Positions 6,522 through 11,978 of a DNA stretch of 11,978 nucleotides are shown here, one piece after another. The first letter of the stretch is position 1. Each line of letters starts with the position of its first letter. The DNA is taken from the NCBI GenBank assembly GCA_024642645.1, contig JAHEAS010000016.1, positions 1-11,978 on the forward strand. Reading direction: 5' to 3'. The stretch is from Saprospirales bacterium (GTDB lineage Bacteria; Bacteroidota; Bacteroidia; Chitinophagales; Saprospiraceae). The notes under the pieces were generated by a model. It made no database searches. It was not told the origin of the DNA and was given only the letters and a program-made list of their open reading frames with translations. Both the position numbers and the translations under genes were made by a program.

Positions 6522-9230
6522 ATGTCAAAAAATATCCCAAAATGGTGCTGGATGCTCTTGTTCTTGGTTGTTGGTATTAGCGCAGCCAGTGCCCAAACTC
6601 CTGCCCCTACCCTCTCCGCCAATTTCCGAAATGCCGATTTTCGCTCCGCAATTGCCTTTCTTGAAAAAAATTACTCCATATCCTTCTCCTTCGACGATGA
6701 CGCGGTCGAGGGTGTGCGGGTAACCGCCAATTTCCGAAATTTTGAGCTGCCGGACGCCATGAAACGTCTTCTAAAAGGCACAGGCCTTGGCTTTGAAATC
6801 ATTGATAACCAATACGTTCTGATAAAAAAACTCGATGCCAAAAGCAACGATACACCCCCAATTCCCAAATTCCAAATTCCAAATTTCCAGCTTTCCCTCT
6901 GCGGCACCATCTTTGACGCCGAAACCAACGAACCGCTACCCGGCGCAGTCGCCTACATCAAAAACACCCCGCACGGAACCGCCACCGGCACCGACGGAAA
7001 GTTTGCGCTCGAAGGCAATTTCACGAAGGACGACTCCCTGATTATCAGCTTTTTAGGGTACAAACAGCAGGCCTACATCGTCCGGCCATTGTTGGTAAAA
7101 AACTGTCAGGATTACCGCCTCAAGGTGGATGTGATGAATATCCCCGACGTGCTCATTCAAGACTTTGCCACCGACATGATCAAGCTGGCCGACGAGGGCG
7201 GTTTCCATTTTGACAAACAAAAAATGCCCACCCTGCCCGGCTGGGGCGAACCCGACGTTTTGCGCAGCCTCCAACTGCTGCCCGGCATCAGCGCCGCCGA
7301 CGAGAGCGGCTCCCGCCTTAACGTGCGCGGAGGTACTCCCGACCAAAACCTCGTACTCCTTGACGGCATTCCCATCTACCATACCGGCCACTTCTTCGGG
7401 CTGTACGATGCCTTCAACCCCTTCATCGTGGACGAGGTGGACGTTTGGCGCGGCAACTTTGGCGCAGAGTTCGGTGGCCGGAACTCCAGCGTGATTGACA
7501 TCGCCGCCAAACAGGGCTATGGCACAAAGACCAACTGGGGCATCGGGATGAACCTGCTCAGCCTACAAGGATACGTGGACATCCCGCTCAAAAAGGACCG
7601 GGTATCGCTGCTTTTCGCCTTCCGCCGCAGCTATATTGACGGGCTGCAAAGCACGGCGTACAAGAATTTTTTTGACCAAATTTTTCAGAACGGAAAAATC
7701 GCATTGCAGGAACAGGCCGTCAACGACAGCAAATTCGTTACCTGGAACCCCGCCATCAGTTTTGGCGACGCCAACCTAAAACTGCGCTGGAAAGGAAAAA
7801 AAACCGCGGAAAACGCGCTAAGTTTTTACAACACCAACGACCAGCTCGACTACCTGTTCGCGTACGACGACAGTACTTTTTTCACCGAAACAGAGGACAT
7901 TATTGCCGCCAGCAATTTTGGCATGAGCTGGCAACATAGCGCCAATTGGTCGCCCGTTTTTAAGATAAAATACAGCGCCGCACTGAGCGCCTACAAAAAT
8001 GACTACACTTTTATCTGGAACGAGGAAGACCGCCTTCGACCGTTCATTTACAGGTACACGACAAACAACTCAATGGGTGAACTCAATATCAACCTGCACC
8101 ACGACTGGCAGTTGAACGACCTTAACAAGCTATCGTTTGGCTATCAGTTAAAGGCACAGGAGGCATCACTCGTTTTCCGCGACACCAACACCGTAACGCA
8201 CATTGGCAACTTATCTACCAACGACACCGTGCGCACTGGGCTGCACACGTTTTACGCCGAGTACGCATTCCAAGCCACCGAAAAACTGGATTTCATGCTG
8301 GGCATCCGTGAGAATATTTTCCCGAAGAGGGGGCTGAACTACGCGGAACCTCGGCTTAGTTTCAATTGGTTTCCCTTCGGCAAAAAGGCGGAGGGCAGCA
8401 ACTTCCGATTGAAAGGTGGCCTTGGGCGATACTGGCAATTCGTCTTCCAAATCATTGACTTCGGTGACCTCGGCGTGGGCGAGCCGCTCTGGGCTTTGGC
8501 GGATGAGAATATCCCGGCACAGGAGCTTTGGCAAACAACCTTCGGCCTGAGCATGGAGAGCAAGACCGCCCTGCTCGACATGGAAATTTATCGAAAAAAA
8601 AACCGCAACCTCACTTCCCGGAACCTGCGGCTGGAGAACAGCTTCGACCGCGGTTTCAATTTCGATGGCGAGAGCACGGCCATTGGTTTTGACTTTTTGC
8701 TTCGCAAACGCTGGCACAATTTCAGCACCTGGCTGGCCTACTCGCTCGGCGAGGTACAGACGCAGTTCCCAGAACTGAACAGCGGCCAGCCCTTCCCTGC
8801 ACGCCACGACGTGCGCCACCGTCTGAACTGGGTCAACACTTTTTCCTGGAAAAAATGGGAGTTCGCCGCCAACTGGAACCTTCGCAGCGGCACCCCCTAC
8901 TCCATCCCCAGCGTGGTGCAAAAGCCCTGCCCCGACTGCATCGCCGATACCTTGACCTACGCCCTCGCCTTCGACCAACTGAACACCGCCCGACTGCCCG
9001 GCAGCATCCGCCTGGATCTCAGCGCCACCTGGAAGTGGAAAAAACGCCGCAACCACGGCAAGGTCGGCCTCGCCATCTACAATTTCACCAACCGCCGAAA
9101 TCTGCTCGACAAGGACTACCTGCTGGAAACCCCCGCCCTCGACCAGCCGCAAACGAGCTACAACCTGAAAGAGCTTTACCGCCTCGCCGCCGGGGCGACA
9201 CCGAGCATTTTTGTGCTGTCGGAATGGTGA
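6522..9230 (+). CDS. TonB-dependent receptor with STN signalling domain (FecA-like)
   Basis: A 902-residue outer-membrane transporter and sensor. Residues 1-25 are a Sec signal peptide ending ASAQ. An STN domain covers about 31-103 (LSANFRNADFRSAIAFLEKN ... YVLIKK), the part that contacts FecR in FecA-type systems. A carboxypeptidase-regulatory-like beta domain covers about 124-187 (CGTIFDAETNEPLPGA ... SFLGYKQQAYI). The plug covers about 235-330, with DVLRSLQLLPGISAADESGS, LNVRGGTPDQNLVLLDGIPI and EFGGRNSSVIDI. The rest is a beta-barrel ending in Trp (FVLSEW), as outer-membrane proteins often do. It is shorter than typical SusC proteins, no SusD gene follows, and I cannot name the ligand. 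The gene starts 26 bases after FecR and is the third gene of the signalling operon. The linker between STN and the beta domain (about 113-123, PIPKFQIPNFQ) is encoded by an in-frame heptamer array. Confidence 0.94.
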   Translation: MSKNIPKWCWMLLFLVVGISAASAQTPAPTLSANFRNADFRSAIAFLEKNYSISFSFDDDAVEGVRVTANFRNFELPDAMKRLLKGTGLGFEIIDNQYVLIKKLDAKSNDTPPIPKFQIPNFQLSLCGTIFDAETNEPLPGAVAYIKNTPHGTATGTDGKFALEGNFTKDDSLIISFLGYKQQAYIVRPLLVKNCQDYRLKVDVMNIPDVLIQDFATDMIKLADEGGFHFDKQKMPTLPGWGEPDVLRSLQLLPGISAADESGSRLNVRGGTPDQNLVLLDGIPIYHTGHFFGLYDAFNPFIVDEVDVWRGNFGAEFGGRNSSVIDIAAKQGYGTKTNWGIGMNLLSLQGYVDIPLKKDRVSLLFAFRRSYIDGLQSTAYKNFFDQIFQNGKIALQEQAVNDSKFVTWNPAISFGDANLKLRWKGKKTAENALSFYNTNDQLDYLFAYDDSTFFTETEDIIAASNFGMSWQHSANWSPVFKIKYSAALSAYKNDYTFIWNEEDRLRPFIYRYTTNNSMGELNINLHHDWQLNDLNKLSFGYQLKAQEASLVFRDTNTVTHIGNLSTNDTVRTGLHTFYAEYAFQATEKLDFMLGIRENIFPKRGLNYAEPRLSFNWFPFGKKAEGSNFRLKGGLGRYWQFVFQIIDFGDLGVGEPLWALADENIPAQELWQTTFGLSMESKTALLDMEIYRKKNRNLTSRNLRLENSFDRGFNFDGESTAIGFDFLLRKRWHNFSTWLAYSLGEVQTQFPELNSGQPFPARHDVRHRLNWVNTFSWKKWEFAANWNLRSGTPYSIPSVVQKPCPDCIADTLTYALAFDQLNTARLPGSIRLDLSATWKWKKRRNHGKVGLAIYNFTNRRNLLDKDYLLETPALDQPQTSYNLKELYRLAAGATPSIFVLSEW
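6858..6892. repeat. Heptamer array inside the receptor linker
   Basis: Units of seven bases, three of them exactly CCAAATT (6865-6885), with a variant on each side, lie in frame between the STN and carboxypeptidase-regulatory-like domains. They encode the linker IPKFQIPNFQ. The unit differs in sequence from the CAATCCG type but has the same period. Confidence 0.6.
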
Positions 9231-9268
9231 TTCGATTTCGGATTTGGGATTGCGGATTTGGGATTCTA
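9229..9268. repeat. Heptamer array between receptor and isomerase genes
   Basis: Units GATTTCG, GATTTGG, GATTGCG, GATTTGG, GATTCTA (9234-9268), preceded by a partial GATTC, begin inside the receptor's stop codon and run up to the isomerase promoter. One unit carries the TTTG used as the -33 box. Confidence 0.68.
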
Positions 9269-9274
9269 CTTTTG
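9243..9274 (+). promoter_or_regulatory. Promoter of the isomerase gene, partly made of repeat DNA
   Basis: TTTG (9243-9246), a 20-base spacer and TACTTTTG (9267-9274) match the Bacteroidota consensus TTTG - N19-21 - TAnnTTTG exactly. The predicted transcript starts about 14 bases before the ATG at 9292. The -33 box and the whole spacer lie in the heptamer array, and only the -7 box reaches outside it. Confidence 0.6.
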
Positions 9275-9291
9275 GGCAAAACATTTCAATC

Positions 9292-10185
9292 ATGTCAAAA
9301 TCAACCACTCGCCGCACCGCCATGAAAAACATCGCATTGGGCACCGCCACCGCACTCGCACTGCCCAGTCTTCGGGCCAGCAGCGCCACAGCGCCCGCAA
9401 TCCGCAATCCGCAATCTACAATCGGGAATCGCTTCGGAAACAGCGTTTGCCGATGGTGCTTCAACGACTTCAAGCTGGAGGAACTTTGCGAGCAGGTGAA
9501 GCCGATGGGCATTACCTCCATCGAATTGACCACGCCGGACGAATGGCCTATTTTGAAAAAATACGGCCTTACTTGCGCCTTAGGCGCCCACCCCAACCAG
9601 AGTCTGACCGAGGGTTATAACCAGCCCGGCCTTCACAGTATGTTGAACGAGCGCTACTTCGACCTTGCAAAAAAAGCCGCCGATGCTGGCATTCCGACCA
9701 TCATCGTCTTCTCCGGCAACCGCAAGGGATTAGACGACAAGCTGGGCGTTGATTTTTGCGCTAAAGGCCTGGAGCCGCTGGCCAAATACGCCGAAAAACT
9801 GGGCGTGCAAGTAGTCATGGAACTGCTGAACAGCAAAGTGAATCACCCCGACTACCAGTGTGACCACACCCCATGGGGCGTGGAGTTGGTGGAAAAAGTC
9901 GGCTCGCCCAATTTCAAGCTGCTGTACGACATCTACCACATGCAAATCATGGAGGGCGACGTGATTGCCACCATTAAAAAGCACCAAGACCATATCGGCC
10001 ACTACCACACCGCCGGGGTGCCGGGCCGCAACGAGATTGACGAGACGCAGGAACTGTACTACCCTGCCATCATGCGCGCCATTGCAGACACGGGCTTCAA
10101 GGGTTACGTGGCACAGGAGTTCATCCCGAAGGGCGCGGACAAAATGGCGGCGCTGCGGAAGGGGGTGGAGATTTGTACGGTTTAA
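9292..10185 (+). CDS. Tat-exported TIM-barrel sugar isomerase (hydroxypyruvate isomerase-like)
   Basis: A 297-residue protein of the xylose-isomerase-like TIM-barrel superfamily. The N-terminus MSKSTTRRTAMKNIALGTATALALPSL (given in two parts: RRTAMK motif at 7-12, hydrophobic stretch 14-27) is a twin-arginine signal, so it should act in the periplasm. Likely metal and catalytic residues are Glu177 (VVMELLNSKVNHPDY), Asp213 (LLYDIYHMQ), His239 (GHYHTAGVPGRNE) and Glu276 (VAQEF), a pattern shared with hydroxypyruvate isomerase and sugar epimerases. The true substrate cannot be told from the sequence. A frame open from 9211 exists, but 9292 is chosen because the Tat signal starts there and a promoter lies just upstream. 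Residues 36-46 (AIRNPQSTIGN), between signal peptide and barrel, are encoded by a heptamer array. It lies 61 bases after the receptor gene and may be both read through and separately transcribed. Confidence 0.88.
   Translation: MSKSTTRRTAMKNIALGTATALALPSLRASSATAPAIRNPQSTIGNRFGNSVCRWCFNDFKLEELCEQVKPMGITSIELTTPDEWPILKKYGLTCALGAHPNQSLTEGYNQPGLHSMLNERYFDLAKKAADAGIPTIIVFSGNRKGLDDKLGVDFCAKGLEPLAKYAEKLGVQVVMELLNSKVNHPDYQCDHTPWGVELVEKVGSPNFKLLYDIYHMQIMEGDVIATIKKHQDHIGHYHTAGVPGRNEIDETQELYYPAIMRAIADTGFKGYVAQEFIPKGADKMAALRKGVEICTV
9398..9432. repeat. Heptamer array inside the isomerase gene
   Basis: Five 7-bp units (CAATCCG twice, CAATCTA, CAATCGG, GAATCGC) lie in frame just after the Tat signal. Because 7 and 3 share no factor, the peptide repeats every seven residues, giving the IRNPQSTIGNR stretch. 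It is the opposite orientation of the intergenic array 130 bases upstream. Confidence 0.68.
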
Positions 10186-10205
10186 TTCCATGTGTTTGCA
10201 TGGAA
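10186..10205 (+). terminator. Hairpin after the isomerase gene, weak terminator candidate
   Basis: TTCCATG (10186-10192) pairs with CATGGAA (10199-10205) around a six-base loop, starting directly after the stop codon. No T run follows, so it may protect the 3' end and not terminate transcription. Confidence 0.3.
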
Positions 10206-10273
10206 ATGGTGATTTAAATTAGTGAAATTCCGCCATTTTAAACCTGAATTTTTTAAGCTCAAAAATGCCTTGT

Positions 10274-10323
10274 AACCAATAGTTTTAATTCTATCGAATT
10301 CGATAGAATTAAAACTATTGGTT
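10274..10323. repeat. 50-bp perfect palindrome upstream of the KilA-N gene
   Basis: The two 25-bp arms are perfect reverse complements without a spacer, centred on GAATTC between 10298 and 10299. Imperfect pairing continues outward (AATGCCTT on the left with AAGGCCATT on the right). It ends 15 bases before the ATG at 10339. Its central 32 bp (10283-10314) recur identically inside the gene at 10539-10570. It could be an operator, a cruciform-forming site or an mRNA hairpin that hides the start codon. Confidence 0.9.
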
Positions 10324-10338
10324 TGCAAAGGCCATTTA

Positions 10339-11208
10339 ATGAAAATGGCAAAAAAGACAATCACTGTACAAGGAGTTGAAATTACCTATCTTGAAAAAGG
10401 AAAGGACGATTTCTTTTCACTCACCGACATCGCTATAAAATTCAACGCCGAAAATGCCAATTCTTTGGTAATCAATTGGATGCGAAATAGAAACACTATT
10501 GAGTTTCTTGGCGTTTGGGAGCAGCTTTACAATCCTGATTTTAATTCTATCGAATTCGATAGAATTAAAAATGAAGCTGGTCTAAACACCTTTATTCTTT
10601 CCGTAAAAAGATGGACAAACGACACCCATGCGATAGGAATCTACGCCAAAGCGGGGAGATATGGTAGTGGAACTTTCGCCCACAAGGATATCGCACTTCA
10701 ATTTTGCTACTGGCTTAGTCCAACTTTCCAGCTCCACCTTATCAAAGAATTCCAGCGCCTAAAAACCGACGAATCAACCCGCCTCGGCCTCGACTGGAAC
10801 CTCAAGCGGCAGATAGCCAAAGCCAATTGGCATATCCACACCGAGGCCGTGCGGGAGCACCTCGTGCCCATCATTGATTGGAACACCCGCCGCGAAGCCT
10901 ACGCCCAAGCCAGCGAGGCCGACCTGCTCAACCTCTCCCTTTTCGGCATGACCGCCCGCGAGTGGAAGGCCGCCAACCCCGAACTATCCGGGAACCTCCG
11001 CGACCACGCCTCCACCGAGCAACTGCTCGTGCTCTCCAACCTGCAGTCGCTCAACGCCAAGCTCCTAGAATGGGACAGCCCAAAGGAGCAGCGCCTCGAA
11101 ATCCTGAACAAAACAGCTCGGGAACAGATGGACATACTCGTGAATACCCGCGCCATCAGTAATATCAACCAGTTGACAGAAGGTGGACAGGGTTTGCTGA
11201 ACAGTTAA
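10339..11208 (+). CDS. KilA-N domain protein
   Basis: A 289-residue protein of the KilA-N family, DNA-binding domains best known from phages, large DNA viruses and mobile regions. The KilA-N part covers about 1-145: FFSLTDIAIKFN, INWMRNRNTIEFLGVWEQL, NEAGLNTFILSVKRWTN, IYAKAGRYGSGTFAHKDIALQFCYWLSP and LIKEFQRLK are typical of the Bacteroidota form. A helical C-terminal part follows, with YAQASEADLLNLSLFGMTAREWKAANPELSGNLRDHAS, also usual in this group. The start is the ATG at 10339; an upstream in-frame TTG at 10318 lies in the palindrome, and the ATG at 10345 is also possible. The first half is AT-rich (about 35% G+C over 10381-10500), the second GC-rich (about 66% over 10861-10980). Residues 68-77 (FNSIEFDRIK) are encoded by the internal copy of the upstream palindrome. 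The gene is isolated; no phage or toxin partner is visible. Confidence 0.9.
   Translation: MKMAKKTITVQGVEITYLEKGKDDFFSLTDIAIKFNAENANSLVINWMRNRNTIEFLGVWEQLYNPDFNSIEFDRIKNEAGLNTFILSVKRWTNDTHAIGIYAKAGRYGSGTFAHKDIALQFCYWLSPTFQLHLIKEFQRLKTDESTRLGLDWNLKRQIAKANWHIHTEAVREHLVPIIDWNTRREAYAQASEADLLNLSLFGMTAREWKAANPELSGNLRDHASTEQLLVLSNLQSLNAKLLEWDSPKEQRLEILNKTAREQMDILVNTRAISNINQLTEGGQGLLNS
10539..10570. repeat. Internal copy of the palindrome core (32 bp)
   Basis: This is a perfect 32-bp palindrome with 16-bp arms, identical to 10283-10314. Sequence identity with the upstream copy stops just outside these bases. It is in frame, and because its centre falls on a codon boundary both strands encode the same peptide FNSIEFDRIK. 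Confidence 0.92.
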
Positions 11209-11213
11209 TTTGT

Positions 11214-11275
11214 ACGGTCAGGCTCCAGCTTGACCGTGTCTAATTCATATTTCACCTCTTCAAGTTAGAACTTGA
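11214..11275. repeat. Two hairpins after the KilA-N gene, possible interspersed repeat
   Basis: ACGGTCAGGC (11214-11223) pairs with GCTTGACCGT (11228-11237) with one G-T pair around TCCA. TCAAGTT (11260-11266) pairs with AACTTGA (11269-11275). The arms are related to each other (TTGACC / CTTGAC). Neither is followed by a T run, so they resemble a dispersed repeat unit more than a terminator, although the first could end KilA-N transcription. Confidence 0.4.
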
Positions 11276-11281
11276 CGATAC

Positions 11282-11312
11282 AAAAAAAGCAGCGCCAGTC
11301 TCCCGGCGCTGC
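11282..11312 (-). terminator. Terminator of the right-edge TonB receptor gene
   Basis: GCAGCGCC (11289-11296) pairs with GGCGCTGC (11305-11312) around an eight-base loop. On the minus strand it runs into seven T (complement of 11288-11282). It lies 27 bases after the stop codon of the receptor. Confidence 0.85.
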
Positions 11313-11339
11313 ACAAGCTTAATTTCACAAAGGCGTGTT

Positions 11340-11978
11340 TTAGTTCTTGCCGAAATTGTAGCTGAAGCCGAGCGAAACGTTTGTCCCGAATTTCTGCCCA
11401 ACTATTTTCGTATCGCCGTTCTGGTCGTATTTGCCGTTGTCGTTCTGGTCTTGGTAGAACACTGCTTCTTGGTTCAAGATGTCGCCAATCGTCAGCTTCA
11501 GCTCCGCAAACTCACCGACTTTCTTCGTCACCTGGAAGTCCACGACGGTCCGGGGATTTTCCCAAGTATGCAGGTACTGGTCCTGACCCACCACCCAGAT
11601 GCGGCGGCCAATCCGGTTCGCCAACAGTGTCGTGCTGAAGCCGAAGGCGCGGTTGTCGTAAGTCAAGCCACCGTTCACGAGATATGGCGATTGGCCGTAT
11701 AGTGGCCGTGCTCTTGCACCTGCCAGCGTGCTGATATCCACGTCGGAGTAGATGTAAGAGAAGTTGCCGAACGCCGTAACGTTGCGCAGCACAGGCGCCA
11801 ACTTCGTCAGCTTGAGGCGGAACTCCAACTCGGCGCCGAGGTCAACCGCGCTCGGCACGTTGCGCCACTGGAAGTTACGCGTACCCGCTCCCTGCGCGTT
11901 GTTGTAAAACTGCTCGATGGGGTCGTTGAATTTTTTGTAAAAAACCGATGCGGCAAAATACTGCGAACCCCTGCGATA
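11340..11978 (-). CDS. TonB-dependent outer-membrane receptor, C-terminal part (runs off the right edge)
   Basis: The frame is open from the window edge (codon 1 at 11978-11976) to the TAA at 11342-11340, giving the last 212 residues. It begins YRRGSQYFAASVFYKKFNDPIEQFYNN and continues with alternating beta-strand segments: VDLGAELEFRLKLTKLAP, NVTAFGNFSYIYSDVDIS, SPYLVNGGLTYDN, FGFSTTLLANRIGRRIW, RTVVDFQVTKKVGEFAELKLTIGDILN. It ends VSLGFSYNFGKN. This is the usual end of a Bacteroidota TonB-dependent receptor barrel: the DFQVTKK / LKLTIGDILNQ segment precedes the final strands. A loop near the end, DQNDNGKYDQNGD, looks like a calcium-binding DxNxDG loop. Signal peptide, plug and any regulatory-like domain lie outside the window, so the ligand class cannot be judged. 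Confidence 0.88.
   Translation of the reverse strand, partial: YRRGSQYFAASVFYKKFNDPIEQFYNNAQGAGTRNFQWRNVPSAVDLGAELEFRLKLTKLAPVLRNVTAFGNFSYIYSDVDISTLAGARARPLYGQSPYLVNGGLTYDNRAFGFSTTLLANRIGRRIWVVGQDQYLHTWENPRTVVDFQVTKKVGEFAELKLTIGDILNQEAVFYQDQNDNGKYDQNGDTKIVGQKFGTNVSLGFSYNFGKN

Noticed and set aside
6522..9230. SusC-type glycan importer
   Set aside because: It is shorter than usual SusC, no SusD follows, and the STN domain with FecI/FecR partners fits a FecA-like signalling receptor better.
9211..9291. 27-residue extension of the isomerase
   Set aside because: It is made from the end of the receptor gene and the heptamer array; the Tat signal begins at the ATG at 9292.
9229..9432. CRISPR-like array
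   Set aside because: The units are 7 bp without unique spacers, partly coding, and no cas gene is present.
8211..9596. Long minus-strand open frame (461 codons) opposite the receptor and isomerase genes
   Set aside because: It is antisense to strongly supported genes, shows no domain, and is explained by GC-rich codon structure on the other strand.
10318..10338. TTG start for the KilA-N protein
   Set aside because: It begins inside the palindrome and adds seven residues of no known family pattern; an ATG with an AT-rich leader follows at 10339.
10182..10364. Minus-strand 60-codon frame over the palindrome, containing FNSIEFDRIK
   Set aside because: The shared peptide follows from the palindrome reading the same on both strands; nothing else supports a gene.

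Overview
The window looks like a chromosomal stretch from a member of the Bacteroidota, most likely of the Saprospiria/Chitinophagia type. The signs are a Por-type (type IX secretion) C-terminal tail, a FecI-like sigma / FecR-DUF4974 / STN-TonB-receptor triad, an adjacent DUF1800-DUF1501 pair, and several matches to the Bacteroidota promoter form TTG/TTTG - spacer - TAnnTTTG. The lineage below phylum is a guess from gene content. Most of the window is GC-rich coding DNA; the left ~1 kb and the first half of the KilA-N gene are clearly AT-richer.

Layout. (1) 1-1085: the N-terminal part of an uncharacterised protein leaves the window at the left on the minus strand. An AT-rich gap follows, with one doubtful small ORF and two plus-strand hairpin terminators, then a terminator that serves the next gene. 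(2) 1086-4531, minus strand: a DUF1800 gene followed by a DUF1501 gene with an RR-type signal and a type IX sorting tail. (3) 4532-4749: a divergent intergenic region with back-to-back promoter matches. (4) 4750-9230, plus strand: ECF sigma factor, FecR-type anti-sigma factor and a TonB-dependent receptor with an STN signalling domain, i.e. a cell-surface signalling operon. (5) 9292-10185: a Tat-exported TIM-barrel sugar isomerase of the hydroxypyruvate isomerase type, with its own promoter match. (6) 10274-11208: a KilA-N domain gene headed by a 50-bp perfect palindrome whose 32-bp core occurs again, base for base, inside the gene. (7) 11282-11978: terminator and C-terminal part of another TonB-dependent outer-membrane protein on the minus strand, running off the right end.

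Two kinds of structure are not explained by the genes. First, seven short arrays with a strict 7-bp period lie between 2678 and 9432. Four are between genes and touch or nearly touch stop codons, and three sit in frame inside genes at signal-peptide or inter-domain linkers. One intergenic array also supplies the -33 box of the isomerase promoter. Second, the duplicated palindrome at the KilA-N gene suggests self-recognition, autoregulation or a mobile or gene-conversion event. These two are the best candidates for something undescribed.

Working model (inference): the outer-membrane receptor senses and imports a ligand and signals through its STN domain to FecR. FecR then releases the sigma factor, which may drive this operon and perhaps the divergent DUF1800/DUF1501 export pair and the isomerase. 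The KilA-N gene looks like an independent, partly foreign insertion.
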